Of a stretch of DNA of 64,000 nt, positions 39,897 to 48,367 are shown piece by piece; position 1 is the stretch's first letter, and each line of letters begins with the position of its first letter. The notes under the pieces are model-generated. The model searched no databases. It saw nothing but the letters and a program-made list of their open reading frames with translations, and was not told the DNA's origin. A program made the translations under genes and the position numbers. The stretch is from Streptomyces pactum. GTDB lineage: Bacteria; Actinomycetota; Actinomycetes; Streptomycetales; Streptomycetaceae. The DNA is taken from the NCBI RefSeq assembly GCF_002005225.1, contig NZ_CP019724.1, forward strand, positions 4,156,501 through 4,220,500, read 5' to 3'.

Positions 39897-40102
39897 GCCG
39901 CCTGTGCCGCCTGTGCCGCCGCGCAATCGGTGCACCGGACGGTGCGGGCCGTGACCTCACCGGGTCGTCCGAGGAGGGGACCCTCCCGCACGACGCGGTC
40001 GGCGACGTGCGTGTGCTCGTGGCGGACGACGGCTCCGCAGTCGTGGCGGACACCGACGGCCGTGCCGGCCGCTCCCTGTGCGCGGTGGTCCAAGCGGTGC
40101 AT
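39893..40102 (-). CDS. 69-residue Cys/His protein between acr3 and arsO
   Basis: MHRLDHRAQGAAGTAVGVRH, DCGAVVRHEHTHVADRVVRE, a middle GPLLGRPGEV and TARTVRCTDCAAAQAAQAA. It has Cys42-type DCG, a HEHTH cluster and a C-terminal CTDC, a plausible metal-binding set. The start ATG shares bases with the acr3 stop (TGATG) and its stop TGA lies inside the arsO start (ATGA); this double overlap is strong evidence for translation. No family recognised. Confidence 0.68.
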   Translation of the reverse strand: MHRLDHRAQGAAGTAVGVRHDCGAVVRHEHTHVADRVVREGPLLGRPGEVTARTVRCTDCAAAQAAQAA

Positions 40103-41211
40103 CAGTAGTCCCTGCCGGCGGTGGTGACAGCGGACGGGGCGAACTTCTTGCGCCAGGCCAGGGACACGTAGACCAGGCCGATCAGGACGGGGACCTCGAT
40201 CAGCGGTCCCACGACGCCGGACAGGGCCTGGCCGGAGGTGACGCCGAAGGTGGCGATGGCGACGGCGATGGCCAGCTCGAAGTTGTTGCCGGCGGCGGTG
40301 AAGGAGAGGGTGGCCGTGCGGTCGTAGGCGAGGCCGATGGCCTTGCCCAGCAGGAAGGTGCCGGCCCACATCACGGCGAAGTACACCAGCAGCGGCAGCG
40401 CGATGCGTACGACGTCGAGGGGCTGGGAGGTGATGGTCTTGCCCTGGAGGGCGAAGAGGATGACGATCGTGAACAGCAGGCCGTAGAGCGCCCAGGGGCC
40501 GATCTTCGGCAGGAAGTCGGCCTCGTACTTCTCGCGGCCGAGCTTCTTCTCGCCGATGCGGCGGGTGAGGAACCCGGCCAGCAGCGGGACGCCGAGGAAG
40601 ATGACGACGTTCAGGGCGATCTTCCACATGGAGATGTCGAGGTGTTCGCCGTCGCCCAGGCCGAGCCAGCCGGGCAGCAGGTCGAGGTAGAACCAGCCGA
40701 GCAGGCCGAACGCCAGCACCTGGAAGACCGAGTTCAGCGCGACCAGGACGGCCGCCGCCTCGCGATCACCGCAGGCGAGGTCGTTCCAGATGATGACCAT
40801 GGCGATGCAGCGGGCCAGGCCGACGATGATCAGGCCGGTGCGGTACTCGGGCAGGTCCGGCAGGAAGATCCACGCGAGCGCGAACATCACCGCCGGGCCG
40901 ACGATCCAGTTGATCACCAGCGACGAGGCCATGAGCCTGCGGTCGCCCGTGACGGCGTCGAGCTTGTCGTAGCGGACCTTGGCCAGGACCGGATACATCA
41001 TGATCAGCAGGCCGATGGCGATCGGCAGGGAGATGCCGCCGATCTCGACCTTGGCGAGGGCGTCGTCGAGGCCCGGGACGGCTCGACCCAGGCCGAGGCC
41101 GACGGCCATGGCGATGAGGATCCATACGGCGAGGAAGCGGTCGAGCGTCGACAGCTTCGCGACGACGGAGGACTCCTCGACGGTCGTCGCGGGTGCCTCG
41201 GTGCGGGTCAC
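40102..41211 (-). CDS. acr3: ACR3-type arsenite efflux permease
   Basis: 369 residues, ten membrane helices (AVWILIAMAVGLGLGRAVPG, LPIAIGLLIMMYPVLAKVRY, FTAAGNNFELAIAVAIATFG, LSGVVGPLIEVPVLIGLVYV). The segment GLARCIAMVIIWNDLACGDR contains the conserved Cys needed for arsenite transport. It exports As(OH)3 driven by the proton gradient. GTG 41211 overlaps the arsR2 stop by 4 bp (GTGA). It is second in the operon arsR2-acr3-small-arsO. Confidence 0.97.
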   Translation of the reverse strand: MTRTEAPATTVEESSVVAKLSTLDRFLAVWILIAMAVGLGLGRAVPGLDDALAKVEIGGISLPIAIGLLIMMYPVLAKVRYDKLDAVTGDRRLMASSLVINWIVGPAVMFALAWIFLPDLPEYRTGLIIVGLARCIAMVIIWNDLACGDREAAAVLVALNSVFQVLAFGLLGWFYLDLLPGWLGLGDGEHLDISMWKIALNVVIFLGVPLLAGFLTRRIGEKKLGREKYEADFLPKIGPWALYGLLFTIVILFALQGKTITSQPLDVVRIALPLLVYFAVMWAGTFLLGKAIGLAYDRTATLSFTAAGNNFELAIAVAIATFGVTSGQALSGVVGPLIEVPVLIGLVYVSLAWRKKFAPSAVTTAGRDY

Positions 41212-41516
41212 GGACAGGCCCTCTTGTTCTCGGCGGCGGTACGGGCGGACTCGGCCAGGTCGGCGAACTGGCCGGCGAGCGAGGCGATGACGTCCGGGCG
41301 GACCTTGTAGTACGTGTAACGGCCGCACGGCTCCGTCTCCACGACACCTGCCTCGCGCAGCACCTTCAGGTGGTTGGACAGGTTGGTCTGCCGGGCGCCG
41401 GTCTCCTCCACGAGGTGGGTGGTGCACAGCGTCTCTTTGGCGAGCAGGGTCACGATCCGCAGCCTGAGCGGGTCCGCCAGGACCCGGATCAGGTCAGCCT
41501 CGACTGACGTCATCAT
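41208..41516 (-). CDS. arsR: ArsR-family repressor 2
   Basis: The 102-residue winged-helix repressor reads RVLADPLRLRIVTLLAKETL, CTTHLVEETGARQTNLSNHL, KVLREAGVVETEPCGRYTYY. Cys31 with Cys66 (EPCGRY) are candidate As(III) ligands, a different arrangement from repressor 1. ATG 41516 (or the next codon, 41513) has no ribosome site. CTGAT-N8-ATCAG at 41520-41537 overlaps the start region. First gene of the acr3 operon, divergent from arsC. Confidence 0.93.
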   Translation of the reverse strand: MMTSVEADLIRVLADPLRLRIVTLLAKETLCTTHLVEETGARQTNLSNHLKVLREAGVVETEPCGRYTYYKVRPDVIASLAGQFADLAESARTAAENKRACP

Positions 41517-41519
41517 GTA

Positions 41520-41537
41520 CTGATACTCTCACATCAG
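41520..41537. promoter_or_regulatory. Inverted repeat between arsR2 and arsC
   Basis: CTGAT-ACTCTCAC-ATCAG. It lies between the divergent start codons of arsR2 and arsC and may control both. Confidence 0.55.
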
Positions 41538-41608
41538 TGGCGGCTGACACCACCGGGTGCTGAAGTCACCGGTGCCTGATGCCGTCGCGAGACAAGAGAG
41601 ACCTCCTG

Positions 41609-42022
41609 ATGTCCGACAAGCCCTCCGTGCTGTTCGTCTGTGTCCACAACGCCGGCCGCTCGCAGATGGCCGCCGCGTGGCTGACCCACCTGGCCGGGGA
41701 CCGCGTCGAGGTCCGTTCCGCCGGCTCGAACCCGGGCGAGAAGGTCAATCCGGCCGCCGTCGAGGCGATGCGCGAGGTCGGCGTCGACATCTCCGCCGAG
41801 GTACCCAAGATGCTGACCGTGGACGCGGTCAAGGAGTCCGACGTCTGCATCACCATGGGCTGCGGCGACACCTGCCCGGTCTTCCCCGGCAAGCGGTACC
41901 TGGACTGGCAGCTCGAAGACCCGGCCGGCCAGGGCGTCGAGGCCGTCCGCCCGATCCGCGACGAGATCAAGGTGCTGGTCGAGGGCCTGATCAAGGAGAT
42001 CGCCCCGGAGCCGCGTTCATGA
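41609..42022 (+). CDS. arsC: Arsenate reductase, low-molecular-weight phosphatase type
   Basis: The 137-residue protein has P-loop CVHNAGR (Cys11, Arg17) and two redox cysteines Cys85 and Cys89 (MGCGDTCP), the triad of thioredoxin-linked ArsC. It reduces arsenate to arsenite for export by ACR3. ATG 41609 is taken because the family begins there; an upstream ATG 41579 adds 10 residues. The stop overlaps the start of a truncated thioredoxin-reductase gene by 4 bp. Confidence 0.95.
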   Translation: MSDKPSVLFVCVHNAGRSQMAAAWLTHLAGDRVEVRSAGSNPGEKVNPAAVEAMREVGVDISAEVPKMLTVDAVKESDVCITMGCGDTCPVFPGKRYLDWQLEDPAGQGVEAVRPIRDEIKVLVEGLIKEIAPEPRS

Positions 42023-42144
42023 GCGGCACCACGGACGTCCGCGACGTCATCGTCATCGGCTCGGGCCCGGCCGGCTACACCGCCGCGCTCTACACCGCCC
42101 GCGCCCAGCTCCGCCCGCTCGTCTTCGGCGGAGCCGTCTTCGCC
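42019..42144 (+). pseudogene. Thioredoxin reductase (arsT/trxB) 5' fragment
   Basis: ATG 42019 overlaps the arsC stop. The product matches the reductase N-terminus ([36 protein letters not shown]) and breaks off after about 42 residues at GGAVFASA, where the family continues EGAVTAGGAL. The rest of the roughly 320-residue enzyme is gone. It probably supplied electrons to ArsC before being cut by an insertion or deletion. Confidence 0.88.
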
Positions 42145-42495
42145 TCCGCCCGCGCTCCGACTCCGCACCCACTGCGGTGTGACCGGTCTGGACGTGCTGG
42201 TGGGGGAGCTGCAGTGACCACCACCAGCGAGCGAGGGGGCATCTCCGATGTAATCCGGCACGCCTACGGTCCAGTTCGGTCGTTCGCGTCGAAACGCCGC
42301 CGTGCGGGCCGAGCGGCCGTGCCGGGAACAGTCTGCCCGGGCGGCGCTGTTGCATCGACCGAGGCGCCGGCGCCGCGCGTGCGGGGGACACGGAGACCAC
42401 AGGGTCGTCCGTTCCTCCAGGATCCGGGCCGCGGAATCGCGGTACGCCCGCCGCTCTACTCGGACCAAGACGTATCTCTGCAGGAGGACTGCTTC
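42145..42495. other. Rearranged junction downstream of the trxB fragment
   Basis: 350 bp. A frame ends [13 protein letters not shown] then TGA at 42215-42217, which has the look of a protein C-terminus. GTG overlapping that stop would start [19 protein letters not shown] but becomes Arg/Gly-rich. Probably the scar of an insertion; nothing else recognised. Confidence 0.4.
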
Positions 42496-43329
42496 ATGAC
42501 TGACCGGCCCTTGACGCTCATGGCCGTACACGCCCACCCCGACGACGAGGCCACCGGAACCGGAGGTGTCCTCGCGCGGTACGCCGCGGAGGGCATCCGC
42601 ACGGTGCTCGTGACGTGTACCGACGGCGGTTGCGGTGACGGAGCGGGGGGTGTCAAGCCGGGCGAGCCCGGGCACGATCCGGCGGCGGTCGCCTTGATGC
42701 GGCGTCAGGAACTCCGAGCGAGCTGTGACGTCCTCAAGGTCAGCGATCTGGAGATGCTGGACTATGCCGACTCCGGGATGGTGGGCTGGCCGAGCAACGA
42801 CGCACCCGGATCCTTCTGGCAGACCCCCGTGGCGGAAGGCGCGGCCCGACTCGCGGAACTGATGCGGCACTACCGACCTGATGTGGTCGTCACCTACGAC
42901 GAGAACGGCTTCTACGGCCACCCCGACCACATCCAAGCCCACCGCATCACGATGGCGGCGCTGGAGATGACCGCGCTGACACCGAAGGTGTACTGGACCA
43001 CGATGCCCCGCTCGATGATGCAACGGTTCGGCGAGATCATGCGCGAGTTCCACCCGGACATGCCGGAGCCGGATCCCGCCGAAACCGCCGCGATGGCCGA
43101 GATCGGCCTACCCGACGATGAGGTCACCACGTGGGTGGACACCACCGCGTTCAGCGGTCAGAAGTTCGACGCGTTGGCCGCGCATGCCAGTCAGGGCGAG
43201 AACATCTTCTTCCTCAGGATGGGCAAGGAGAGGTTCGGCGAGTTCATGGGCATGGAGACCTTCGTACGTGTCCAGGACTCCACCGGCGCGGCCCTGCCCG
43301 AGAACGATCTCTTCGCCGGACTGCGCTGA
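42496..43329 (+). CDS. PIG-L family deacetylase (mycothiol S-conjugate amidase-like)
   Basis: The 277-residue zinc hydrolase has [20 protein letters not shown] (zinc ligands in HPDDE) and [14 protein letters not shown] (second histidine pair). The family removes N-acetyl groups from GlcNAc derivatives; members of this size are MshB or Mca, which act on mycothiol precursors or on mycothiol conjugates. Mca-type activity fits a detoxification island, but it could act on another sugar. ATG 42496 has GGAGG at 8 nt. Monocistronic. Full length. Confidence 0.85.
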   Translation: MTDRPLTLMAVHAHPDDEATGTGGVLARYAAEGIRTVLVTCTDGGCGDGAGGVKPGEPGHDPAAVALMRRQELRASCDVLKVSDLEMLDYADSGMVGWPSNDAPGSFWQTPVAEGAARLAELMRHYRPDVVVTYDENGFYGHPDHIQAHRITMAALEMTALTPKVYWTTMPRSMMQRFGEIMREFHPDMPEPDPAETAAMAEIGLPDDEVTTWVDTTAFSGQKFDALAAHASQGENIFFLRMGKERFGEFMGMETFVRVQDSTGAALPENDLFAGLR

Positions 43330-43583
43330 TCCGCCCGTAGGACCGGCCGGGAGAGCGCGTCAACCGCACGGCGCGATCGAGCGGGTCGCGTACAGCGCTT
43401 CGGCGGTACTCCCCGCAAGGACTTCCCGCGCCTCCGAGTCGGCGGCGTGCCGCACCCCACCGCGCAGTATCGACGCGGGTCCACGCGGATCAGGAGCCCT
43501 GCCCACCCTGGCACTGGGACGACTTCGAGGTGCGCCTGGGTGGTTCGCCCGAATGTGCGATCGCAGCCCACGCAGGTGCCGTC
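43330..43583. other. Intergenic right end of island IV
   Basis: 254 bp with no supported gene. It ends with GCAGGTGCCGTC, the diverged counterpart of GCAAGCGCCGTC before the other att copies. Confidence 0.4.
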
Positions 43584-43628
43584 GCTTCCCGAGCCGAGAG
43601 CGCGAGTCGATTCTCGTCACCCGCTCCA
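43584..43628 (+). repeat. att copy 5 (outermost tRNA-Gly 3' fragment)
   Basis: 45 bases, like the tRNA 3' part but with one T deleted in the T arm (GAGTCGATTC) and two other changes. The following hairpin AAGAGGGCCCAGG/CCTGGGCCCTCTT (43631-43663) has a 13-bp stem. The last copy I can find to the right. Confidence 0.85.
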
Positions 43629-43643
43629 CGAAGAGGGCCCAGG

Positions 43644-44354
43644 TCATCGGCCTGGGCCCTCTTGCTGCCCCTGGGCGCTCGCGGTCTCGTCCGGGTGGAG
43701 GGCGTCGAGGATGAGGGTGATGCCGAAGGTGAACTCGTCCGCGTAGTCGTAGCCGGGCTTGAAGGTGTACTCGGTGGCCAGTTCGGTGAGGTGGGGGTAG
43801 GCGTCGGCGGGCATGTCGCGCAGGATGGTGCCCGCGACCTCGTGCAGCTCCGCCGCGCCGGTGAACGGCAGGCTCAGCTCCTGGAGCACGAAGCCGTAGA
43901 GGTAGCTGTCGATCAGCGAGATGGCGTGCGCGGCCATGGGGACGGAGAAGCCTCCGGCGCGCAGCGCTCCGATCACGGCGTCGTGGTGGCGCAGGGTCGC
44001 GGGGCCGGGCTGGGAGCGGGAGTCCATCAGGCCGATGGCCCACGGGTGGCGCCGGAGGACGGCACGGGCGGAGACCGCGCGGTGGCGCATGGCACTTTTC
44101 CAGTCCGTGTCGCGCGGCGGCAGGTCGATCTCGCCGAACACCGCGTCCACCATGCCGTCGAGGATGTCCTCCCTGCCTGCCACGTGGTGATAGAGCGACA
44201 TCGCCTCGACTCCCAGGGGTTCGGCGATGGCCCGCATGGTGAGCGCGGCCGACCCCTTCTCGTCCGCCACCGCCACCGCCGTACGAATCACGCGCTCGCG
44301 ACTGAGCGGGGTGCGCGCCGACGCCCCGCGCCGGCTCCTGCCTCCCTCGCGCAT
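43644..44354 (-). CDS. TetR-family repressor (TetR_C type)
   Basis: The 236-residue protein has an N-terminal HTH (RVIRTAVAVADEKGSAALTM, RAIAEPLGVEAMSLYHHVAG) and a C-terminal ligand domain of the tetracycline-repressor group (HPWAIGLMDSRSQPGPATLR, SLIDSYLYGFVLQE). Its last residues (GQQEGPGR) and stop are encoded by the att-linked hairpin, so the 3' end was probably re-made at integration. ATG 44354 has AGGAGG about 6 nt upstream. Twin operators lie 28-65 bp upstream, shared with the divergent reductase gene. Confidence 0.92.
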   Translation of the reverse strand: MREGGRSRRGASARTPLSRERVIRTAVAVADEKGSAALTMRAIAEPLGVEAMSLYHHVAGREDILDGMVDAVFGEIDLPPRDTDWKSAMRHRAVSARAVLRRHPWAIGLMDSRSQPGPATLRHHDAVIGALRAGGFSVPMAAHAISLIDSYLYGFVLQELSLPFTGAAELHEVAGTILRDMPADAYPHLTELATEYTFKPGYDYADEFTFGITLILDALHPDETASAQGQQEGPGR

Positions 44355-44381
44355 CCGTCCCTCCTTTCGTTCCCTTGACTG

Positions 44382-44396
44382 CCTTACAGCATAAGG
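44382..44396. promoter_or_regulatory. TetR operator 1
   Basis: CCTTACAGCATAAGG: CCTTA and TAAGG pair around a 5-nt centre. Located in the divergent promoter region. Confidence 0.82.
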
Positions 44397-44404
44397 CTAG
44401 CTTG

Positions 44405-44419
44405 CCTTACAACATAAGG
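44405..44419. promoter_or_regulatory. TetR operator 2
   Basis: CCTTACAACATAAGG, one base different from operator 1 and 23 bp further on (about two helical turns). It lies just upstream of the ribosome site of the reductase gene. Confidence 0.82.
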
Positions 44420-44446
44420 TCGCCAGGTCGGCGGAGGGAACACGGC

Positions 44447-45163
<717 letters not shown>

Positions 45164-45403
45164 GGGTGTCCCGGAGGTACCGGGTGGCGCTGCCCCCTGC
45201 GTGCCACCGGCCGACGGCCGGTTCACGTCGTCCTTCTCGCGTCCCGGGTGTGATCCAGGTGACCCGCACCGCACGTGGCGCCGAGGACGGCCAGACCGCT
45301 TACGGGACGAGCGACGCACCGGGCAGGCCGCGACTCGCCGCCGGACCTCGCGCCGGGGCGCGCATCGCGCCGCCTCCGCCCGATGGCGCGGTGCCGGAGC
45401 GGG

Positions 45404-46528
45404 TCACGCTCGCGGGGTTCCACCGCTGGAGAGCTCTCGGGTCCAGTAGGCCAGGGCACGTTCCGCTCCCGGCAGGGCCCGGTGACTGGACGACTTCGTG
45501 CGGAGGCCGTCGACCAGGGCGGACAGCAGGACCGCGGCCCGCTCGGGGGATCCGGCGACACCGGTCATGACGGCGTGATTGCGGCGGACGTCGATGCTGA
45601 AGTCGTCGAGGGGGCCCAGCAGATCGACCGCGTCCCCGGCCAGGTCGGTCAGGACGCCCACCAGTTGCGGCAGCCTCGCGGGGTCGGGCGCGGGGGTGGC
45701 CGGTGACTGCTCGGTGAGTTTCTTGAGCCGCTGGGCGAAGGCCGCCCGGGCGTGCAGTCCCGCCGGTGTTCGCTGGGTGCCGTGGGCCGGGTTGACCGCG
45801 AGCGCGAGGTGGCCCGATCCGTCGACGGTCTGCTGGTGGGGCGCGGGGTATCCGGCGGGGAGGAGTCCCGTCGGCGGTGCCGGGGTGGTGGGCAGGACCA
45901 CCGCCAGCCGGTCATAGAGGGTGGAGAGGCCGAGATACGGGAGCCCGTCGGGGACGCCCTCGTCGAGGATCCTGAGCAGTTCGCCGGTGAAGCCGGTAAG
46001 CGTTCCCTCGGGCGGGAACAGGGCCTTCTGGGTGCGGCCGCACGCGGTGAGCAGGTGGATGCCGTGGCTTTCCGGTCCGAGGGCGCGGCCGGAGAAGCAG
46101 CAGTCGAGAATCGCGGCCTTGTGCCTCGCCGGCGATTCACGCATCAGGGCGGCGACGTCGGCGAACGGCAGGGACGGGCTGGGATCGCCCCCGCTGCCGT
46201 ACTGGCTGGAGGGGGTGAGCGCCAGACAGAGACGGTCCTCCCGGCCGAGCAGTCCGTGGCCGCAGTAGAAGAAGAGCAGCAGGTCGACGTCCGCTTCCCG
46301 GACCATACGGCGCAGGGGGTCGAGCACTTGACGGGTGTCGGCGGGCTCCGGGACCACCTTGATCCGGCGCGGGTCGAGGACCCCCCGGTCGCCGCCGAGG
46401 GCGGCCCCGAGGGCCTGGGCCGTGGTCACGGCCTGGGGCATGGGGGTCAGCGAGCTGGGAGGGACGTGTCGGCCGGTGCCCATGAGCAGAGCGGACGCGG
46501 TGGCGGGTCGCCACACGGTCCAGGTCAT
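45404..46528 (-). CDS. Caspase-like peptidase (C14 domain)
   Basis: 374 residues. Caspase-fold domain at about 10-210 with the catalytic dyad His91 (FFYCGHGLLG) and Cys144 (AILDCCFSGRALG), and an S1-side segment LLTACGRTQKALF. The C-terminal 160 residues are a Pro/Ala/Leu-rich helical region (LKKLTEQSPATPAPD, DDFSIDVRRNHAVMTG) without a known fold. No signal peptide. ATG 46528 overlaps the stop of the EACC1-like gene by 4 bp. A bacterial caspase coupled to a conserved adaptor points to a cell-death or defence effector. Confidence 0.88.
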   Translation of the reverse strand: MTWTVWRPATASALLMGTGRHVPPSSLTPMPQAVTTAQALGAALGGDRGVLDPRRIKVVPEPADTRQVLDPLRRMVREADVDLLLFFYCGHGLLGREDRLCLALTPSSQYGSGGDPSPSLPFADVAALMRESPARHKAAILDCCFSGRALGPESHGIHLLTACGRTQKALFPPEGTLTGFTGELLRILDEGVPDGLPYLGLSTLYDRLAVVLPTTPAPPTGLLPAGYPAPHQQTVDGSGHLALAVNPAHGTQRTPAGLHARAAFAQRLKKLTEQSPATPAPDPARLPQLVGVLTDLAGDAVDLLGPLDDFSIDVRRNHAVMTGVAGSPERAAVLLSALVDGLRTKSSSHRALPGAERALAYWTRELSSGGTPRA

Positions 46529-46962
46529 TCGTCCCGTCCGGGCGGGGCGACGGCGAAGACGGACAGTCGGGCCATGACCGCGGCCAGTTGCTCCTCGTCG
46601 TCGACCGCGCCGCTCACGCGGGTGCCGTCGGGCCGCACGGCCTCGAACTCGATGCGCCGGTGGGCCGGTTGCCGTTGCTGAAGCCAGAGGAAGAACGCGT
46701 TGGTGGCCGCGGCGATCACCGCCGCGGAGGCGTTGACGATGTCCACGGCGACGGCGACATCGCCCTGTTCGCCCGGGGCGGGTGGCTCGGTGCGCAGGCT
46801 CGCCCTGCCGCCCAGTTGGTCGGAGTCGTTGATCCACTCGGCCAGGTCCCGGCTCAGGGAGTCGACCTGTGCCTGCGACTCCGCGAGCGACTCCGCTTGT
46901 GAATGCGAAAAGGTGAAGGTCAGAGCGCTTTCCGGCGCCTGGCGCGCAGGTGTTTCGGGCAT
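46525..46962 (-). CDS. EACC1-like effector-associated protein
   Basis: 145 residues. A helical N-terminal half (SALTFTFSHSQAESLAESQA) is followed by a hydrophobic helix (VAVDIVNASAAVIAAATNAF, FLWLQQRQ) and a short beta unit (IEFEAVRPDGTRVSGAVDDE). This is the pattern of EACC1, a small component found next to caspases, TIR and other effectors in predicted actinobacterial conflict systems. ATG 46962 has AGGAG 10 nt upstream. It overlaps the caspase gene. The family match is by recall, not by search. Confidence 0.65.
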   Translation of the reverse strand: MPETPARQAPESALTFTFSHSQAESLAESQAQVDSLSRDLAEWINDSDQLGGRASLRTEPPAPGEQGDVAVAVDIVNASAAVIAAATNAFFLWLQQRQPAHRRIEFEAVRPDGTRVSGAVDDEEQLAAVMARLSVFAVAPPGRDE

Positions 46963-47017
46963 GTCCGGTGGCTCCTGTTCGTCGGTCGCGTCATCACGGG
47001 GCCGGGAGTTCGGCGGG

Positions 47018-48241
47018 TCAGGCACCGGGGCTGAAGTCGCTCCAGCCGACGTCGGTGCTGCCGGCAGGTGCTCCGTGGCGGGCGGTGCGCGGCACTTCTC
47101 GTCGCGGGGCGAAGAGTTCGGGCTCACCGGGCTCCGCGTGGGGCAGGCGGAAGACGGCGGCCGCCTCGTCGGCGTCCACGAGATCGGCGAGGGCCGTCAC
47201 CGTACCCGGGTCGCTCAGCCACAACTGCCCCGCGGACGGCGCCCGGAGAAACGCGGGAACCTCCTGCCAGTAGGCGTCCCGCTGCCAGTCCCGGTTGACG
47301 CCCAGCAGATTGCCGCAGGCCACCCGGTGGTCCTCCGGGCCCTGCGGGCGTACGACGACCGCGCCGGAGCCCGTCGGCGCCACGGTGTGGCCGATGAGAC
47401 CGGTCAGGACGTCGGACAGGGGGGCCTCGCCCTCGGCGGCGACCGAGACGCGCGCCCGGTGCAACCGCCCGGTGTAACGTCGCGCGGCCGCGTCGTACAG
47501 GCCGTGTGCCTCCCGGGCGAAGGGGTCCCCCGGCACGGGGACCCCGTACAACGGGTCGGGCGGTCCGGGCGCGGCGAGTGTCGCGAACGCCTGCGCCCTC
47601 ATCGTCAGAGCCTCGGCGAGTCCGGCCGGAGCGGAGCACGCTTCGAGGCACACGCTGACCACCGTCCGCCGCGGCTCCGCGGCCAGTCGGGCCCATACCC
47701 GGTCCCAGGAAGGATCAGGAGCGTCGAATCGGGAGACCGCTGTCGCGACGCGTTCCGCTCCCCAGAGACGGGTCAAAGGCCGGCAGGTGATGCGTTTGCG
47801 GATCTCGGCGATCGCGCCCCACCGCGGTACGAACGGGGCGAGCAGCCGAGCGATCTCCGCGGTGTCCTCGACCCGGGTCCCCGTCACGTGCGCCGGGAGC
47901 TGTGCCAGGGCGGGAAGCGTGTCCAGCGCGGCCCGGACCGCGGCTGCCGGGTCGGCGCCGTACATCTGGGCGATGACGACGGCTTCCGTCCGTCCGCTCA
48001 CCGGGTCGCTGATGAACCGCAGGTCCCAGCGGGCGGTGGTGCGATCGGTCCAGAGAGCCGCGAGCCAGGCCCGCTCGGCGGCGATCCGGTCAGCTCTGCG
48101 CCGGGCTTCGGAGAACTCCGGGTACAGGCCGCCCGGCAGCGGGGCGGGACTCAGCGCGAAGGCGACGTAGGCCCAGCTCTCCCCGCTGGGGGCGGTGCGC
48201 AGCAGCACACCCCGCGCGCCCTCCGGAGCGGCTTCGGCCAT
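47018..48241 (-). CDS. 407-residue protein of the caspase operon, unknown
   Basis: No family I can name. Soluble, alpha/beta: RGVLLRTAPSGESWAYVAFA, RRTVVSVCLEACSAPAGLAE and ADEAAAVFRLPHAEPG. The last motif and the order of elements recall the N-terminal part of HerA/VirB4-like ATPases just before their Walker A, but no Walker motif follows; this is a weak similarity. ATG 48241 starts MAEAAPEGARG. It sits between a membrane protein and the EACC1-like gene, 55 bp before the latter. Confidence 0.6.
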   Translation of the reverse strand: MAEAAPEGARGVLLRTAPSGESWAYVAFALSPAPLPGGLYPEFSEARRRADRIAAERAWLAALWTDRTTARWDLRFISDPVSGRTEAVVIAQMYGADPAAAVRAALDTLPALAQLPAHVTGTRVEDTAEIARLLAPFVPRWGAIAEIRKRITCRPLTRLWGAERVATAVSRFDAPDPSWDRVWARLAAEPRRTVVSVCLEACSAPAGLAEALTMRAQAFATLAAPGPPDPLYGVPVPGDPFAREAHGLYDAAARRYTGRLHRARVSVAAEGEAPLSDVLTGLIGHTVAPTGSGAVVVRPQGPEDHRVACGNLLGVNRDWQRDAYWQEVPAFLRAPSAGQLWLSDPGTVTALADLVDADEAAAVFRLPHAEPGEPELFAPRREVPRTARHGAPAGSTDVGWSDFSPGA

Positions 48242-48367
48242 CTGCTCTTCCCTTCTCGATCCCGCTCCCACCGCTCTCCCCCGTCCCGTCGGTCCCTCCC
48301 CGGACTTGAATGACCGTCCCTCGGGCCGCACCGCACGCGGCGGTACGAGCCGACGAGCCGGTACGCC

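Noticed and set aside
42496-43329. Naming the PIG-L gene mshB or mca
   Set aside because: Both share the HPDDE pattern; without alignment I cannot choose, and its place in an island suggests it may be an extra copy.
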